Shown here: piece by piece, positions 21,832 to 32,264 of the stretch | How the letters are laid out: each line of letters opens with the position of its first letter | Numbering within the stretch: the stretch's first letter is position 1 | NCBI GenBank assembly: GCA_026225945.1 | Contig: JAMJFZ010000199.1 | Span: forward strand, 72,112,001 to 72,176,000 | Reading direction: 5' to 3' | Length of the DNA: 64,000 bases | Source of the DNA: Cricetomys ansorgei | Lineage: Eukaryota; Chordata; Mammalia; Rodentia; Nesomyidae | Translations under genes and position numbers: made by a program | Notes under the pieces: generated by a model | Seen by the model: only the letters and a program-made list of their open reading frames with translations | Told to the model about the DNA's origin: nothing | The model's database searches: none

Positions 21832-22765
21832 CTCTAACAGCAAGCTCCATCTATAGCCACAAAGACTCTTCAAAATGGAGAGGAGAAAGCAAACTGGGTA
21901 GTACCCTCAGAACAGGATAGTGAATTCTTTGATTTTCCTTTTCTCATGTGGACCAGACTTGCAGCTCAAGCACCTAGAAACACCAGGAAGGGCAATGTAG
22001 ACAGTATTCAGACTTCTGAAATTCAGCCAAACAGCACCACCCAGCAAGCAAATGCTGGGTGCTGGGCCTTCCTCTCCCTTGCCAGGTGCCTCAGCCATGT
22101 CTGCAAAGGTAGTGTTACAGACATTTATTCCTTGAGAAGTTACAGAACTTTTTGGAAGGAATGGGGGCTAACCAGAAAATCTCCAGAACTAAGACAAAGT
22201 AGAATTCTTAGACACCAAAAGCATGATTATGAGTGGAAAAATAAACTGGATTGTATCACAATTAAATTTTTGTTTTGTTCTGTGACATGAAACAAGAAAA
22301 TCGACAAAATGAAAGAAATTATTTGCGGACCATGTATCAGAAACTGTGTAACCATAAAAAGAGCTCTCAAAATCCAATAATGAAAATCATCTAATCAGAA
22401 TATGGACAGACATTGGCATCTCACCAAAGATAGTCAGTTAACAGATGCAGAGATAGGCTCAGCATCTTTAGCCAACAAGGAAATGCACATTAAAATGATA
22501 GCAAGATAAGACTACACACTACACTCTGACCAGAAAGGCTTTACAAGAGTAATGATATCAAATGTGACAAGAATATAGGAAAACTAAGTCACTCATATAC
22601 TACTGGTTAATAGAAAGAAAATGGTACTTTAGCTCTGGAAACAGCTCAGACATCTCCTTAAAAAAAAAAAAAAAAGTCACATAATTACCACATGATTCAG
22701 CAACTTCACTCTTACACACTTACCCAGAGAAATGAAAGTTTATATTCACATGAAAACCTCTATAT

Positions 22766-22972
22766 CAATAGTTCCCAGCCTTCCTAATGCTATGACCCTT
22801 TAATACAGTCCCTCGTTGCGGTGACCCACAACAATAAAACTACTTTCGATGCTACTTAATAGCTCTAATTTTGCTACTGTTATGAATCCTAATGTAAATA
22901 GCTGATATGCAGATGATCTTAGACCCCTGTGAATGGGTCGTTTGACCCAAAGGGGGGTCATGACCCACAGGT
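22766..22972 (+). mobile_element. URR1 hAT-Charlie DNA element, nested in L1
   Basis: It begins with a decayed terminal repeat (CAATAGTTCCCAGCC), continues CTTCCTAATGCTATGACCC, TTGCGGTGACCCACAACAAT, TATGAATCCTAATGTAAATA, and ends GGGGGGTCATGACCCACAGG. The right terminal repeat is missing. L1 sequence continues directly across it. It is non-autonomous, with no transposase. Confidence 0.9.
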
Positions 22973-23210
22973 CTATACAAGTGTTTGTAATATCTTTATT
23001 CACAATAGGTGAGAAAAGGAAAGGGAAGGGGAAAGAATCAAGAGACAGGACAGAAACAAAGATGTCTTCTATTGTATGCCTACTTAAACCAACTTTGGTG
23101 CACCTATGCCATAGAAGGGCCACAGAGCAATAAAGACAAATAAGCAACTGATACCTGCAACATCCTGAAATTCTCTAGAGAGTTTACACTGAGTAAACTT
23201 AGTAGTACCA

Positions 23211-23364
23211 GCTGGGCGATGGTGACGCACACCTTTAATCCCAGCAATTGGGAGGCAGAAGCAGGTGGATCTGTGAGTTTGAGGCTAGCCTGGTCTACAG
23301 AGTTAGTTCCAGGGCAGCCAGGGCTACACAGAGAAACCCTATCTTTAAAAAAAAAAAAAAAAAA
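23211..23364 (+). repeat. B1 SINE, nested in L1
   Basis: Complete B1: GCTGGGCGATGGTGACGCAC, CACCTTTAATCCCAGCAATT, GAGGCTAGCCTGGTCTACAG, CAGCCAGGGCTACACAGAG and an uninterrupted 18-A tail (23347-23364). The clean tail suggests it is one of the younger insertions. Confidence 0.95.
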
Positions 23365-23665
23365 GTCCCAGGAGGATTTTCTTCTGTCTCATGGACACAG
23401 TGAAATAAGAAGACTGTGAAATAAAGGACAGATTAGGGGAAGCCATGTCACTCAAGGAGCAGGAGCAGAGGATGTGCTGCAGATGAGCAACAAGAAGAAC
23501 ACATGGTGATAGAGTCGGTGTCTAGACAGCATTACTGCCGGGCACCTGGTGGTAATACTGCACTAATTTTGCATGTTGCTACCTGGAAAACTCGACATGG
23601 GCCCATGGGAACTCTGTACTTTAGCTACATGTAAATTTATAATTATTTGAAATTAAAAAGTTCAG

Positions 23666-23985
23666 CAAGGGGAGGGAAATATGGCTCAGCTAGTAAAGTG
23701 TCTGTAAGCATGAAGACTTGAGTCCTGATCTCCCAAACCCCCTTCCAAGTCTGGTACAGCAGCTCCTATCTGTAATGCCACAGACAGACAAAAAAAAAAG
23801 AGCTCACTGCTTGGAGCTCACTTTTTAGCCAGCCTAGATCAACCAATGAGTTCCGCCCCCTGAAAGACCCTGCCTCAAGAATGTGGTTGAGACTGATCAA
23901 GGAAGGCACCCAATTTTCTATCTCTGGCTTCTACAAGAGCCAACTTGTACACACATGTACTCCATACATGCATACAAAGTTCAAT
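23666..23985 (+). repeat. B4-family composite SINE (RSINE1/B4A type)
   Basis: An ID-like head (AATATGGCTCAGCTAGTAAA, GTGTCTGTAAGCATGAAGAC) joins a B1-like middle (CAGCAGCTCCTATCTGTAAT, CTGAAAGACCCTGCCTCAAG) and a third part ending CTCTGGCTTCTACAAGAGCC with a short CACATGTAC tail. Confidence 0.78.
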
Positions 23986-24633
23986 CACAGAAAAAGTCTG
24001 TCACTACCAAGAATTCTATTGGAAGAAAGAATTTGCAAGCCATACACCTGACACTATGTCTATTAAAAAACCCAGATAAAAACCATCCAATTAGACCATC
24101 TAAATAGACTATGAGCTATCAGTCTGATGACAGTAGTTACAGTTAATGGTCTGGTTCTGACGCTACTGGAATTAAGTAAGGGAACACTCTTGTTTTAGAT
24201 ATGGAATTATTAGAACCCTTCAAGATACTTTGCACAGACACAATTTAAAGTTCATTTTCAGGTGACTTTTAGAAGATGTCAAAACAATAGAAAAAAAGAT
24301 AAGAGAAAACATTCCTGGGTTGATGGATGTATTCATAATCTTGAATGCAATGTGTCATGGGTATACCCATATCAAACCTCCATGAACACTATACTTCAGG
24401 CATGATAACTAACTCAATACAAAATATTTAATCAAAAACTACTTTGCACTGAAATCATCTGTCAGCACTTTTATATTTTATATCACCCAAAACTTCACGA
24501 AATTATATTTATGTTGTTTCTATGGAGTTAACAAAACATTTTGTGAAATCTACCATGCATTCTTTGTATTTACTGGTTACACAGTTGTATAAATCATAGC
24601 TAGTAGGCAGACCCCATAACAACCCTCTAGTTT
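23986..24633. other. Unassigned sequence
   Basis: No repeat or gene signal that I can support in this AT-rich stretch. Confidence 0.4.
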
Positions 24634-24835
24634 ATTGCTCATGTTTTCAATATATAAGTCAAATATCCTTAATCCCAAAACTGAAAATAATTTAACTTTC
24701 AAGTGCCTGTTGACAATTTTTAGACTTTTAAGCATTTTAGATTTCAAAATCTTCAGATTATGGAGGTTCAAGCAACAAACATCCACAGTCCCAGGAGCTG
24801 CAAATCCAAAAGGCTCTGGTCCCAAGCTTGCATAA
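24634..24835 (+). repeat. Ancient DNA-transposon-like repeat, copy 2
   Basis: CAAATATCCTTAATCCCAAA at one side and GCATTTTAGATTTCAAAATC with GATTATGGAGGTTCAAGC at the other match copy 1 near 13.6 kb. Overlapping frames on both strands carry no protein family. Confidence 0.4.
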
Positions 24836-25034
24836 AGAGCCTGATATGTGAGCCTTATTCTATTGCCTTTCTAAGGGTTCCTAGAACACAGGGTGCTCCC
24901 TCCATGGGTATGTCTCATTACCTTTTAAATTAAAACTCTTAGAAAACTATTTTGTGAAGGAAATAATAAAGGTATGTTGGCAAATAACCTCCAGAATTTA
25001 AAAATTTAAAAAACATTTAAAAAATGTTTTTGGC

Positions 25035-25150
25035 AGCTGGAAAGACGGCTTAGCTGTTAAGAGCACATACAGCTTGTACAGCTTTTGCAGGACCTGAGTT
25101 TTGTGCTTAGACCCATGCTGGGCAGATCATGACCACCTGAAATTTCAGGT
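25035..25150 (+). repeat. B2/B3-family SINE fragment
   Basis: CAGCTGGAAAGACGGCTTAG, CTGTTAAGAGCACATACAGC, TTTTGCAGGACCTGAGTTTT and GGGCAGATCATGACCACCTG form a tRNA-derived SINE head. The 3' half is absent. Confidence 0.7.
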
Positions 25151-25770
25151 GCATATATATCGTGGGATATTTTATAATTATGGAATCATACTCCTGTATG
25201 CTGTTTAGGGAAAGGGTGCTTCCTGATGCCTTGGAGCATGTAAAAGGCCTTGCTTCCTACCTGTTAACCCTCTGTGCTAAAAACAATGGAATAGCCCACC
25301 AGATCTTCAGATGAACAGGCCATTTATTTACATTAATGCAGATGAAGGTTCCCTATCACCATCAATGGTCTGCATCCAGGTGATCCGAGAACTCTGACTC
25401 ACCCCCAGCTTAGACACCCGCTGGGATAGGTGACATATCTGCTGGCAGACCTTGAGAAGTGTTAGGTTCCATTCATTTGTATAATGAAGGCCTGGTGGAG
25501 AGAGGGAAGAGTGTTAAAGAAATAAAGCACCTAGGGACTGGGGCAGAAAGAGAAGAGGAGAGATGAGCAGAGATGCCCAGGGGCTGGAGAACCATGAAAA
25601 GAACAGTGTGAAGAGGCTATGGAGTGAGCTCTCTGCCTAAGCCACCGGGGTATTGGATCCCTGAGAGTTGTCATGGCTCGTTATTAATATATCACAACCA
25701 TATTACTAAATAATATTTTAACACATATACCTATATGCAGATATGTGTGCAATGTTTAAAAAAATCTTTT
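25151..25770. other. Unassigned sequence
   Basis: Mixed-composition DNA with a purine-rich centre (GGGGCAGAAAGAGAAGAGGAG near 25540). It could be an unrecognised LTR, but I have no landmark to claim it. Confidence 0.35.
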
Positions 25771-25786
25771 AAAAACTTTTGTTTAA

Positions 25787-25970
25787 GCTGGGTGGTGGTG
25801 ACATATGCCTTTAATCCCAGCACTCTGGAGGCAGAGGCAGGTGGATTTCTGTGAGTTTGAGGTTAGCCTGGTCTACAGAATGAGTTCCAGGACAGTCAGT
25901 TACCACAGAGAAACCCTATCTTGAAAAACCAAAATAAATAAATAGATAAATAAATAATAAAAAATTTTTG
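25787..25970 (+). repeat. B1 SINE with 15-bp TSD
   Basis: Complete B1 (GCTGGGTGGTGGTGACATAT, CTTTAATCCCAGCACTCTGG, GAGTTCCAGGACAGTCAG) with an AAAATAAATAAATAGATAAA tail. A perfect 15-bp duplication AAAAACTTTTGTTTA flanks it (25771-25785 and 25973-25987), so this is a clear target-primed insertion. Confidence 0.96.
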
Positions 25971-25987
25971 ATAAAAACTTTTGTTTA

Positions 25988-26070
25988 GGGTTAAGAGTAT
26001 AACTCAGTGGCAAAGCACTTTACCTGCTACCTAGTAAGTGCCAAGCTCCGGTTTCCATCTACAGCACACA
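25988..26070 (+). repeat. ID-like SINE, diverged
   Basis: GGTTAAGAGTATAACTCAGT, GGCAAAGCACTTTACCTGCT and CCGGTTTCCATCTACAGCAC follow ID order. Confidence 0.65.
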
Positions 26071-26221
26071 CTATATGTAATTTATTACCTCTAGAGGACG
26101 TTTTCATTTAGTTTAAGGACAAAATATTATTATCAGAAGACTTACCGTCACAAATAATTATTTATCAAAAGTAACATCCAACACAAATCATATCACTTGA
26201 GGGGTGGGGCTTGGTTTTGAG

Positions 26222-26355
26222 TTGTTTGAGACAGAATCTCACTATATCACTTGGCTGGACTAGAAAGAACTCCCTATGTAGACCAGGCTAAACTTAAACT
26301 CACAAAGATCCACTACCTAAGTGCTGAGCTTAAAGGTATGGGTCACCCAACTAGA
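26222..26355 (-). repeat. Old B1/B4-type SINE, antisense
   Basis: GTTTGAGACAGAATCTCACT, CCTATGTAGACCAGGCTAAA, CTTAAACTCACAAAGATCCA and AAGTGCTGAGCTTAAAGGTA are B1 reversed, with about 20 extra bases in the middle. Confidence 0.75.
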
Positions 26356-26569
26356 TTTTAGATTATCTAAGTTTTTAAAACTAAAAGAGAAATTTCAAAT
26401 AGCTATGTTTAGAATTAAGGACCAAGGGGAATATGCAGAATCTTCCTAGAAAGTCTGGGCCAATGCCATGGTGCCTATTATTCTCATTTGAGATAGTGCT
26501 GTGAAAAGGTCTACTACTGACACCTTCAAATCACCTTTCTTTTTAAACCTCATTAAAAACTACATTATT

Positions 26570-26722
26570 GCTGAGTATGGTGCATGCCTTGGGAGGCAAA
26601 GACTGGTAGATCTCTGTGAGTTTGGAACCAACCTGGTATACATAGTGAATTCAAGGACAGCCAGAGCTACATGGTGAGACCCTGTCTCAAAAATAAAAAC
26701 AAAACAAAAACAAAACCACAAC
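26570..26722 (+). repeat. B1 SINE, internally deleted
   Basis: GCTGAGTATGGTGCATGCC runs directly into TTGGGAGGCAAAGACTGGTA. The usual TTTAATCCCAGCACT is deleted. The 3' part (GACAGCCAGAGCTACATGGT, GACCCTGTCTCAAAAATAAA) is intact. Confidence 0.9.
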
Positions 26723-26894
26723 CCTGTTATTTACTATTCCAAACTAAATAATTCATAGAAACAAGGAACAATTTTCATTTGCTCTTCGGGAACTAGCCTA
26801 TCATTTACTCTTTTTGGATATATACAGGGAAGCAGCACATCCCACCTTCTCCAGAAGCAGTTCTGTGATGAAACACGGGAGAATTCAGTATCTA

Positions 26895-26990
26895 AACCAA
26901 ACACTCCCTAACACACCCAGGGCTGCAACAGTGGCTGGCTCATAGTAGGTCCGCAACATATGCACTAAGTAAAAGAAAATAAATGGTATC
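26895..26990 (+). mobile_element. L2 LINE 3' end
   Basis: CAGTGGCTGGCTCATAGTAG, GTCCGCAACATATGCACTAA and AAAAGAAAATAAATGG match the end of L2. Confidence 0.6.
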
Positions 26991-28050
26991 TGAAACCTCC
27001 TGACTAGAGAAGTTATGCATTCCTAGTGTTCAGGGACTTTACCAAGAATCTCATTCCTAAAATTATGGCTGGGTTATTTGCCTCAGCATCAAAGTTCCTC
27101 TGCCAGCGTGGTCTGCTTGGATTCTAGAATCTTGCCTAGGGATCTTCAATGTGCCCTGGCTTTCCCGTTCTCAGCACCAGTGAGTAGTAAGTGCACTCTT
27201 CTCTGGCTTAGTGTATTCTTAAGTTTTCTGGTCCTCATTCCGAACACAAACTTGGATCCAGCCTTCTGTCTTCAAGTTCACAAGTCTGCTGTGCACCACA
27301 GCACCTAACTTCACAGTGGCCTCTACAATCTCCTGTCTTACAGTTATAGTACCTGGAAAGGATTTTTTGGGGTGGCGGGTGTTTTGTTTCTAAATGCTGG
27401 GCAAGCCCAGCCAGGTTTTATACAGCAGGGAAGAACTATAGCAATGTCCCTGGAATTTTGTTTTTTATTGTTTACTCTCTTACAATTCAGTTTACTAGTA
27501 GTATCCTTTTCTACAACAGGATTAAATTGTAAGCAAGCTCTGTCTAGGACCACAGCATTGCAGGTGGTTTTCTAAACTCCTCAGTTTATCTACCAGATAA
27601 TGTATCATACCCTGGTTGTACCAATCATCTTCAATTTTCAAAAAAAAGTACTGACTAAAAAGATTTGAGGGAAAAAAAAAAAAAAGGAAATTCCTCAAAA
27701 CCCAGAATCTGTTTTGACTTGTCACAGAATACAGCTCTAAGGCACATGCACACTTCTATTCTGAATTTAATCCATCCTTTATCTGTATGCCAAGCAATAC
27801 TGATCATCTTTTAGCCTCCAAATACTTCCTGAGATATCAGGGTTGCTGTATTTTCACTAAATCTAGGCAATATTAAATGACAGAAGAATTTATATGACTT
27901 TAATAGAGTTGGGCTCTATAGGTGATCCCCTAAAACCAAGTAAAACATTGAAATGTGTGAAATGTTTGTGACAAGACCCTAAATATAGGCCAATAGGCCA
28001 GAAAATTAATAAGCTTGTAATTCCTTCTTCAAGGACATATTCTGGTCAAA
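26991..28050. other. Unassigned sequence
   Basis: An A14 run is at 27671-27684. A plus-strand segment between GTTATTTGCCTCAG and CACCA|GTGAGTAG (near 27087-27179) is open in one frame but unrecognised. No gene can be supported. Confidence 0.4.
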
Positions 28051-28051
28051 T

Positions 28052-28214
28052 ATTTTTTTTTCTTTCTTTCCTTTTTTTTTAAAGACAGAGTCTCTAAAGC
28101 TCTGACTTGTTCTGGAACTCACTATGTAGACTAGGCCAATCTTAAACTCACAGAAATCCACCTTCCTCTGCCTCCTGAGTGCTAGGATTAAAGGCATGCA
28201 TCACCATACCTGGT
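28052..28214 (-). repeat. B1 SINE, antisense
   Basis: A T/C-rich tail, AAAGACAGAGTCTCTAAAGC, TGTTCTGGAACTCACTATGT, AGACTAGGCCAATCTTAAAC, GTGCTAGGATTAAAGGCATG and CACCATACCTGGTC. Near full length, diverged. Confidence 0.92.
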
Positions 28215-28879
28215 CAAATGCTTTAGTTTTAACTTGCTATACACTTAAGTAGTATTTCTTCTTCCAAGTCTATTTCTCAGTCCTACCTCTCCCAATGGTT
28301 CCCTTTGATGAAAACTGTTTACTTTCCTTTATTACTATTGCCTCTGTTCACAGTAATTATTAATGGATAGGCCCAAGATCTAAACCCTAGCTTTCCCCAT
28401 GGTGATTTTTTTCAAGGCAGGAACTGACAAGACACATTCCAGCCCCCACATTCCCAGTGCCTACCAAGGGGGCACACCCACTGAGAGACCTTTGTGGGGT
28501 TTTGCTGTTGTAGATCCCCCATCTTCTTTTGAAGGGAGCTGGGTGGTTAACAGTTGTTTGAACTAATCTGACTTCAAATCTCCAAGTGAAAATGTGGGGT
28601 TAGGGATGCAGCACCCTTGTGGCCCTGCCTGTATTTTACTAGTTATCCCACATCTTGGAGTCAGAACAAGTTCTAATGATATGCTTCTACTACAGACTTA
28701 CCAAAGTAGAAATTCTTTTAGTCTTAGAAAATGAAAGACTCTAAACCAGTGTTTCTTAACCATTTTGAAAATCCTTGTTTCATAATACCTACTTTTATCT
28801 TCTGAATCTTCCAGCAACCCAGAATAGCATATACCATCTACTTTCTGACATACTTATTATGACCTGGAGGTTTAAACCT

Positions 28880-28881
28880 TG

Positions 28882-28916
<35 letters not shown>

Positions 28917-28985
28917 ACCCACCTACCTATCTTTGAACAGGGTCTCACCATCCATCCATCTATTTGTCTGTCTGTCTATCTATCT
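28880..28985. repeat. (TGCC)n / (CATC)n / (CTGT)(CTAT)n tetranucleotide block
   Basis: Nine copies of TGCC (28880-28915) are followed by ACCTACCTAT, CATCCATCCATC and TCTGTCTGTCTATCTATC runs. Within the block a 21-bp piece of the adjacent SINE start is present a second time. Confidence 0.9.
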
Positions 28986-29076
28986 ATCTTTGAACAGGGT
29001 CTCAGTATGTAGCCCTGGTTGGCCTTGAACTCAGAGATGTGCCTGCCTCAGCCTCCGGAGTGTGCCACCACGCCCT
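28986..29076 (-). repeat. B1F/B4-like SINE, antisense
   Basis: TTTGAACAGGGTCTCAGTAT, GTAGCCCTGGTTGGCCTTGA, CTCAGAGATGTGCCTGCCTC and GTGTGCCACCACGCCC form a shortened B1 in reverse. The first bases are duplicated at 28927-28947. Confidence 0.85.
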
Positions 29077-30540
29077 TCATTTCTGAACCGTAGACACTCT
29101 GTGTGTCACCTCCAAAATTCTGGTCTCCATGACACACTCATTCTTTTCTGGGACCAGGATTCTAAACATACAGAATGCTAATGTAGACTGGTGTGGCAAG
29201 GCCCCTTCAAAAGGTTCAGAACAGTAGTCTGTATGAAAAGAGTAAGGCTAGCAGAAAATAGTACTGCTGGGCAATAAAAGAAACAACAACCTGGAAAAGT
29301 TTAGTCATATCCCAATTGGGTAATAAGTTTTCATTAGCAGAATAATATTTAAATGCATAATCATAGTCTGCCAACAGTAACACTGTAGTCTGGAGAGCTG
29401 CATCTATACCAGTGTACGAGGACTTAGTGGTGGTAAGATGTGTTTACATTATGACAAACATTTCAGGATTATGCTTCCTATCACTTATTAATAATAAAGA
29501 TGCTTTCCATAAAACAAAAACAATTAACTGTGAGGACAAAAGAAAACTGCAGGATTTTTGGGTTAACTGAGTTATGCTGAAAACATCAAGTCCTCACTGT
29601 GAATATCAACTATTCCGTGAGAACACATGCAGTCAGTGCAGGACACATGGCTGATTTATAGATCATATGCCTTTTTTGGTAAAGGTTGAAAAAAACAGGT
29701 CTCATCACCTCCCCCCAAACATTTTTAGGTTCTAACATCTAGTAATTTTAAATCTTATTTTAAATTTAAAAATTTTAAAAGGTCCATTTAGTGATAGCAT
29801 GCAAGAGTTAACAAACTGCATCAGTTTAACTTTACATGTAAAAAATAAGTTTTAAAATGTGAGTTTAGTCATACTTACCAATATGCTGGCACAATTACAC
29901 ACAACATGAAATTAAACAAAACAATTCACTGGCTGTCTTTAACCCTTTCAATGCTAAGGGACAGCAGTATTTCTAGGTGACCTTTATTGCTTCCGTATTT
30001 TTGAAATTGCTTGTGTTAACACACTTCTCATTCTTACTTCATAGAGCTGGCTTCTACCCAACAGTCTCCTGGGGGAGCTGACATGTTACATTGGTTGCTG
30101 TCCTTGAAAGTGACTCCAGAAGGTCACTATATTCATTTGTACTAATTACCTGGGGAGGGATGGATGGATGGATGAAGGAGAACAGCGTTGGCAGTGAACA
30201 AACACATTTCCAAGGCCCACGCTACAAAAATATAACTGGGTTTCTCCAAGTACTATATACTGGGGAGCCGGAGGAGGGAGGGCATAAGAAATGTGAAGCT
30301 CAGAGAAGGGGAAAGTAGGGACTGTGTGGGTCCAAGCTGAAGGAGAAGCATGCTTCAGATCAAGAGTAGCTTCTAAATGCACTAATGGCACTATAGGAAA
30401 ATTGAAACCATGGGAGCAAGAATTGTCATGAAAGTACAATAAAGACTGGTCAAAGTAGAAACTGAAGAAAGATAGATCTTCCAGAGAGAAGCTAAGATCC
30501 AAATGTGCAAGCCTTATGGATATACCAAACTAGCCTCATC
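29077..30540. other. Unassigned AT-rich sequence
   Basis: Only short simple repeats, such as (GGAT)n at 30155-30176, are recognised. The 118-codon minus-strand frame (30146-30502) shows no family signature. Confidence 0.4.
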
Positions 30541-30559
30541 TGGACTGTTCTTTTTAGAG

Positions 30560-30965
30560 AGCTCAGTGGCGTGGTGATGGGGAAGACATCATGAGGCCTC
30601 AACCCTAGACAAAGAAGTATAGGTAACTAAGGAATGCTGAGAACGGGAGAAACAGTCTTTCCCGGGAAGAGTGTACTCACTGACCAGTTATCCAGACCAG
30701 CCCTGAAAACGCAGACACATACAAGTAACATTATACAGACTACGCAGTTTGCATTTATGTATTTAGGAATATATATTTATGTTATATATTCACATATTAA
30801 GACTATATATACACATTCATATATGTATGTAATAAGTAATGAAACTAAGAGGCCATGAATTTGAAAAAAAACAAGGAGGGGTATATGGGACAGCTTGGAG
30901 AGAAAAACGAAGGAAATGATGTAATTCTATTGTAATCTCAAGAAAAAATAAAAATGAAAGAATGA
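30560..30965 (+). mobile_element. Rodent L1 3'UTR, 5'-truncated
   Basis: ACCCTAGACAAAGAAGTATA, GAATGCTGAGAACGGGAGAA, CCCTGAAAACGCAGACACAT, GAGGCCATGAATTTGAAAAA, GGTATATGGGACAGCTTGGA and GAAATGATGTAATTCTATTG then AAAAAATAAAAATG reproduce the rodent L1 3'UTR in order. No ORF2 coding part remains. It is less diverged than the other L1 pieces here. Confidence 0.85.
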
Positions 30966-31273
30966 AATGCTTCAGTAAAAGTATGTGTAAAAACCAGAAT
31001 CTCTAGCAACCTCTGGACAACATCAGGGAACAGTGCTGTGAGCAAATGTACGTAGCAAAGGGCAGTCAGTAAGTAATAAGAAAACTAACCAAGTTCGTGC
31101 GACAGCAAATAAAAAGAAACTCATTAAAAGTAAATTTATGAGGTTTTAGTATGCTTAACAGAAAGATACGAAATATTTTATATGCTGCTTAATCTGCTTA
31201 ATCTTAATAAATATAGTTAACTTTTAAGTTCTTAGAAACCGTGTCCAAGTCATGGAAGGAATAGACGGCTTCA

Positions 31274-31322
31274 GCGTTCCAAGTGCTGGGATTATTATAG
31301 TCATGTACACCATGCCAGGCTA
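31274..31322 (-). repeat. B1-type SINE fragment, antisense
   Basis: CCAAGTGCTGGGATTATTAT and CATGTACACCATGCCAGGCT cover only the reversed B1 head. Confidence 0.65.
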
Positions 31323-31349
31323 CCAACTCCATTTCTTTGTGAATTAAAG

Positions 31350-31714
31350 TGTTATGAACTGTTTTTGCCTTCCTTCTTCCAACCCCATATGTTAAGGCCT
31401 TAGCTCCTGGGTAGCTATAATTGGAGGCCTCTAAGGAAGGCGATAAGGTTAAAGTGGTGGCAGGTGTAGGGGGAGGAATCCCACTTTTATTAGTATCCTT
31501 GTAAGAAAAGACACCAGAATTGCCTCTTCTCCTGGACCCCAACCACTAATTATACATAAAGAAGGGATATGGGTCAAAAGAGAAATGGCAAAAGCCTAGA
31601 GAAAAACTTTGGAGTAAAGCAGACCTCACTGGCAGGTTGGTCTCCCAAAGTCAAGTTTCTGTTGGGTTACCAGTCTGTGGTAATTTTTTACATCAGTCCT
31701 AGCAGGCTAAGACA
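31350..31714 (+). mobile_element. MaLR-type solo LTR (ERVL-MaLR)
   Basis: The segment starts TGTTATGAACTG and ends GGCTAAGACA, a TG...CA LTR. Internal landmarks are CCAACCCCATATGTTAAGGC, TTTTATTAGTATCCTTGTAA, AAGTTTCTGTTGGGTTACCA, GTCTGTGGTAATTTTTTACA. About 365 bp is a usual size for MaLR LTRs. No internal region is attached and the subfamily is unresolved. Confidence 0.65.
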
Positions 31715-31874
31715 ATGGCAAAGCATCCAAAGGGTGAAGTTCTAACTTAAATGTAGACATATGCCTCATCTTCTTTCTTTCTATTTATGAGAATGAAAAT
31801 GTTGCCACAGGGCCACGAACTAGGTTTAGTTTTGGCAAAAATCCAGACAACGTATCTATGTCTGTCAGTGACAG

Positions 31875-31979
31875 AGGCTCGCTATATAACCCAGGGTAGT
31901 CTTGAACTTGTTACATAGCCCAGGCTGATCTCAATCTGTGTCTCTCTGCCTCCTAAATGCTGGGATTATAGGTATGTAT
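31875..31979 (-). repeat. B1F/B4-like SINE, antisense
   Basis: GACAGAGGCTCGCTATATAA, CCCAGGGTAGTCTTGAACTT, CATAGCCCAGGCTGATCTCA and AATGCTGGGATTATAGGTAT are an old reversed 7SL SINE. Confidence 0.8.
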
Positions 31980-32125
31980 ATGGGAGGATTTCACATGAAT
32001 CCTTTTTAAAGGCATAGCAGAGACTCAGTGAGCCTTTATTCAACAAATGACCGGTTAAAATAGACGTAGTTATAAAAGTAATGGATCTTTTCCTTAGTTC
32101 CTAAACAATGTTCCAACTGCTCACA

Positions 32126-32178
32126 AGTAGGATAGTCAGGGCTACACAGAGAAACCCTGTTTTGAAAAACCAAACAAC
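32126..32178 (+). repeat. B1 3'-end fragment
   Basis: AGTCAGGGCTACACAGAGAA and ACCCTGTTTTGAAAAACCAA cover only the last third of a B1 with its tail, a 5'-truncated copy. Confidence 0.8.
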
Positions 32179-32264
32179 CCTCCCCCACCCCAAAATTTTT
32201 TTTTTCTACAGGACAAGAGGATATAACAGGCAAGATTTTGTTGTTGTTGTTTGTTTTCTTTCAA

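Larger units (their letters stand above)
22300..23665 (+). mobile_element. Old L1 LINE (L1M-like) with nested URR1 and B1
   Basis: Sense L1 ORF2 text begins near 22380 (ACAGACATTGGCATCTCACC) and runs through AAGGAAATGCACATTAAAAT and CAGAGAAATGAAAGTTTATA. It resumes after URR1 at TTTATTCACAATAGG, then ATAAGCAACTGATACCTGCA, and resumes again after a B1 to a 3'UTR-like GGGAACTCTGTACTTTAGC. There is no open ORF2. An A16 run at 22660-22675 is a local expansion. Confidence 0.75.

Noticed and set aside
28740..28800. CAGTGTTTCTTAACC resembling a hAT terminal repeat
   Set aside because: I could not find a matching right end or internal hAT text.
28880..28985. Regular short units that could suggest a CRISPR-like or satellite array
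   Set aside because: Units are 4 bp microsatellite motifs without spacers, in a vertebrate genome.
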